Of a DNA stretch of 6,290 nucleotides, positions 4,939-6,290 are shown in pieces. Position 1 is the first letter of the stretch, and each line of letters opens with the position of its first letter. The notes under the pieces were generated by a model. That model searched no databases and was not told the DNA's origin. It saw only the letters and a list, made by a program, of their open reading frames with translations. Source of the stretch: Candidatus Sumerlaeota bacterium (GTDB lineage Bacteria; Sumerlaeota; Sumerlaeia; UBA8349). The stretch is taken from NCBI GenBank assembly GCA_003501375.1, contig DNPO01000400.1, forward strand, positions 1,213-7,502, given 5' to 3'. The translations under genes were made by a program, and so were the position numbers.

Positions 4939-6290
4939 ATGAATTCCCGACGCTTGTCTTTTTTGATTATGGTGTGCGCGTTTGTTCTCGGAAGCGCGAG
5001 CGCATTTGCGCAGGGTATTTTGCAACTGCATACCCCCGGAACGATTGAGCGGATTATTATCGAGCCGGGACATCCGACGATTATGCCACCTCCCATCGTT
5101 CGTCCGCCCCAGCCGATCCAACCCGCCGAACTGGTGAAGTTGGAGGCGAAGGTGGAAATCGACGACTTGGTAGCGCGTACCAGTATCGACCAAAGTTTTC
5201 GTAATCCGAACAACACCCGACTTGAAGGGCTGTATCTGTTTCCGCTGCCGCCCAACGCGGCGGTGAAAGACCTGAGCCTTTACATTGATGGCAAAGCGGT
5301 GAAAGCCGAGGTGTTGGAAGCGGCGAAGGCGAAGAAAATTTACGAGGACATTGTGCGCTCCATGCGCGATCCGGCGTTGCTGGAATACGTTGGAACCGAT
5401 CTGGTTCAGCTGCGGATTTTTCCGATTGAGCCGGGGCAGACGCGGCGCGTGCAATTCGCGTACAGCCAGGTGATGAAACGTGAGTTTGGACTGTGCGGAT
5501 ACACGCTGCCGTTGGTGCCGACGAATGCTGCCGCGCAACCGATTAAGGAACTGGTGGTCACTGGCGAGATCAAGTCGTCTGTGCCGATTGCGTCCTTGTA
5601 CTCGCCGACGCACCCAGTAGATTTTGTGAAAAAGGACGGTGGCAAAAGCGCCAAGTTTTCGATGGAGGCGAATGGCAAAGTTCCCGAGTCGAATTTGAAA
5701 ATTTTTGTTGGCGTGAGCGAGAAGGAAGTGGGTGCGGGATTCACGGCGTATCGCAAGGGCGAGGACGGTTATTTCCTTGTGGTGCTGTCACCGCGTGACG
5801 ATCTGAAGGACAGTGCGCCGTTGGCGAAGGACGTGGTATTTGTGCTCGACACGTCCGGCTCGATGAGCGGCGACAAAATCAAACAGGCGAAAAAGTCGTT
5901 GGAGTATTGCTTGAACGCGCTGCATCCGAAAGACCGTTTTAATATCGTGCGCTTTAGCACGGAAACCGATTTGTTTGCGAAGGAACTGGTCGAGGTGTCG
6001 GACAAAACGCGCAAGGACGCACGGGAGTTTGTGGGTAAGTTTGATGCTGCGGGTGGCACGGCAATTCAGGCCGCGTTGCAAGCCGCGTTGCAAAATAAGT
6101 CGGATGCGGAGCGTCCGAGCCTGATCGTTTTCCTGACGGACGGCATGCCGACGGTGGGCGAGACGAACATTGAAAATATTGAGAAGGAATTTGCCAAACA
6201 AAACGCGGGGCGTGTGCGGCTGTTTACGTTCGGCATCGGCAACGATGTGAATACCAAGTTGTTGGACAAACTGGCGGATAACAACGGCGG
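4939..6290 (+). CDS. Exported VIT and von Willebrand A domain protein (C-terminus beyond the window)
   Basis: The frame stays open for 450 codons to the window edge. Residues 1-24 form a signal peptide: MNSRR, a hydrophobic core, and a likely cut after AFA before Gln25. A proline-rich linker follows (about 43-62), then a VIT domain at about 65-190 with LEGLYLFPLPPNAAV and a conserved basic/acidic stretch, AKAKKIYEDIVRS, at 129-141. A von Willebrand A domain begins near 298. Its metal-binding MIDAS site is complete: DTSGS at 304-308, the GGT threonine at 374 and LTDG with Asp401. The pairing of VIT and VWA recalls inter-alpha-trypsin inhibitor heavy chains and related bacterial proteins (COG2304 type). 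The protein would be periplasmic, or on the surface if the missing C-terminus carries an anchor, and probably binds a partner through metal-dependent contacts. No protease or sorting gene is visible nearby, so its partner is unknown. Domain calls are firm; function is not. Confidence 0.92.
   Translation, partial: MNSRRLSFLIMVCAFVLGSASAFAQGILQLHTPGTIERIIIEPGHPTIMPPPIVRPPQPIQPAELVKLEAKVEIDDLVARTSIDQSFRNPNNTRLEGLYLFPLPPNAAVKDLSLYIDGKAVKAEVLEAAKAKKIYEDIVRSMRDPALLEYVGTDLVQLRIFPIEPGQTRRVQFAYSQVMKREFGLCGYTLPLVPTNAAAQPIKELVVTGEIKSSVPIASLYSPTHPVDFVKKDGGKSAKFSMEANGKVPESNLKIFVGVSEKEVGAGFTAYRKGEDGYFLVVLSPRDDLKDSAPLAKDVVFVLDTSGSMSGDKIKQAKKSLEYCLNALHPKDRFNIVRFSTETDLFAKELVEVSDKTRKDAREFVGKFDAAGGTAIQAALQAALQNKSDAERPSLIVFLTDGMPTVGETNIENIEKEFAKQNAGRVRLFTFGIGNDVNTKLLDKLADNNG

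Noticed and set aside
4801..5613. 270-codon open frame on the minus strand
   Set aside because: It is antisense to the signal peptide and VIT coding region, which has a clear ribosome binding site and recognisable domains on the + strand.

Overview
This window looks like bacterial chromosomal DNA. It is moderately GC-rich by eye and holds four protein genes, all on the + strand. They are separated by unusually structured intergenic DNA. Signal peptides, Shine-Dalgarno sites and a sigma70-like promoter point to a bacterium, and the exported proteins suggest a Gram-negative type. The archaeal/eukaryotic-like prolyl-tRNA synthetase, the exported VIT-VWA protein and the intergenic repeat families would fit the Planctomycetes-Verrucomicrobia-Lentisphaerae group. 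That placement is impression and memory only, with low confidence.

Layout: (1) 65-1609, fused NAD(P)HX epimerase/dehydratase (nnr), followed by a 442-bp gap with a strong hairpin terminator at 1719-1766 and a degenerate inverted repeat. (2) 2052-3500, prolyl-tRNA synthetase (proS), whose own start lies 29 codons inside the longest open frame. It ends 21 bases before a perfect 49-bp inverted repeat with a six-T tail (3522-3642). (3) 3711-4589, membrane-anchored or lipoprotein-like alpha/beta hydrolase, with a good promoter and ribosome binding site directly after that terminator. A 349-bp gap follows, with 10-bp-period repeats and two inverted repeats. (4) 4939 to the window end, exported VIT plus von Willebrand A domain protein, cut off by the window edge.

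Each gene seems to be its own transcription unit: hairpins lie in every gap and no genes overlap. There is no evident shared pathway. Nnr is metabolite repair, ProS is translation, and the hydrolase and VIT-VWA protein act at the envelope. I found no convincing new multi-gene system. The most notable material is the intergenic DNA (the 49-bp perfect palindrome and short-period repeats recurring in three gaps) and a ProRS whose C-terminal zinc cysteines are gone.
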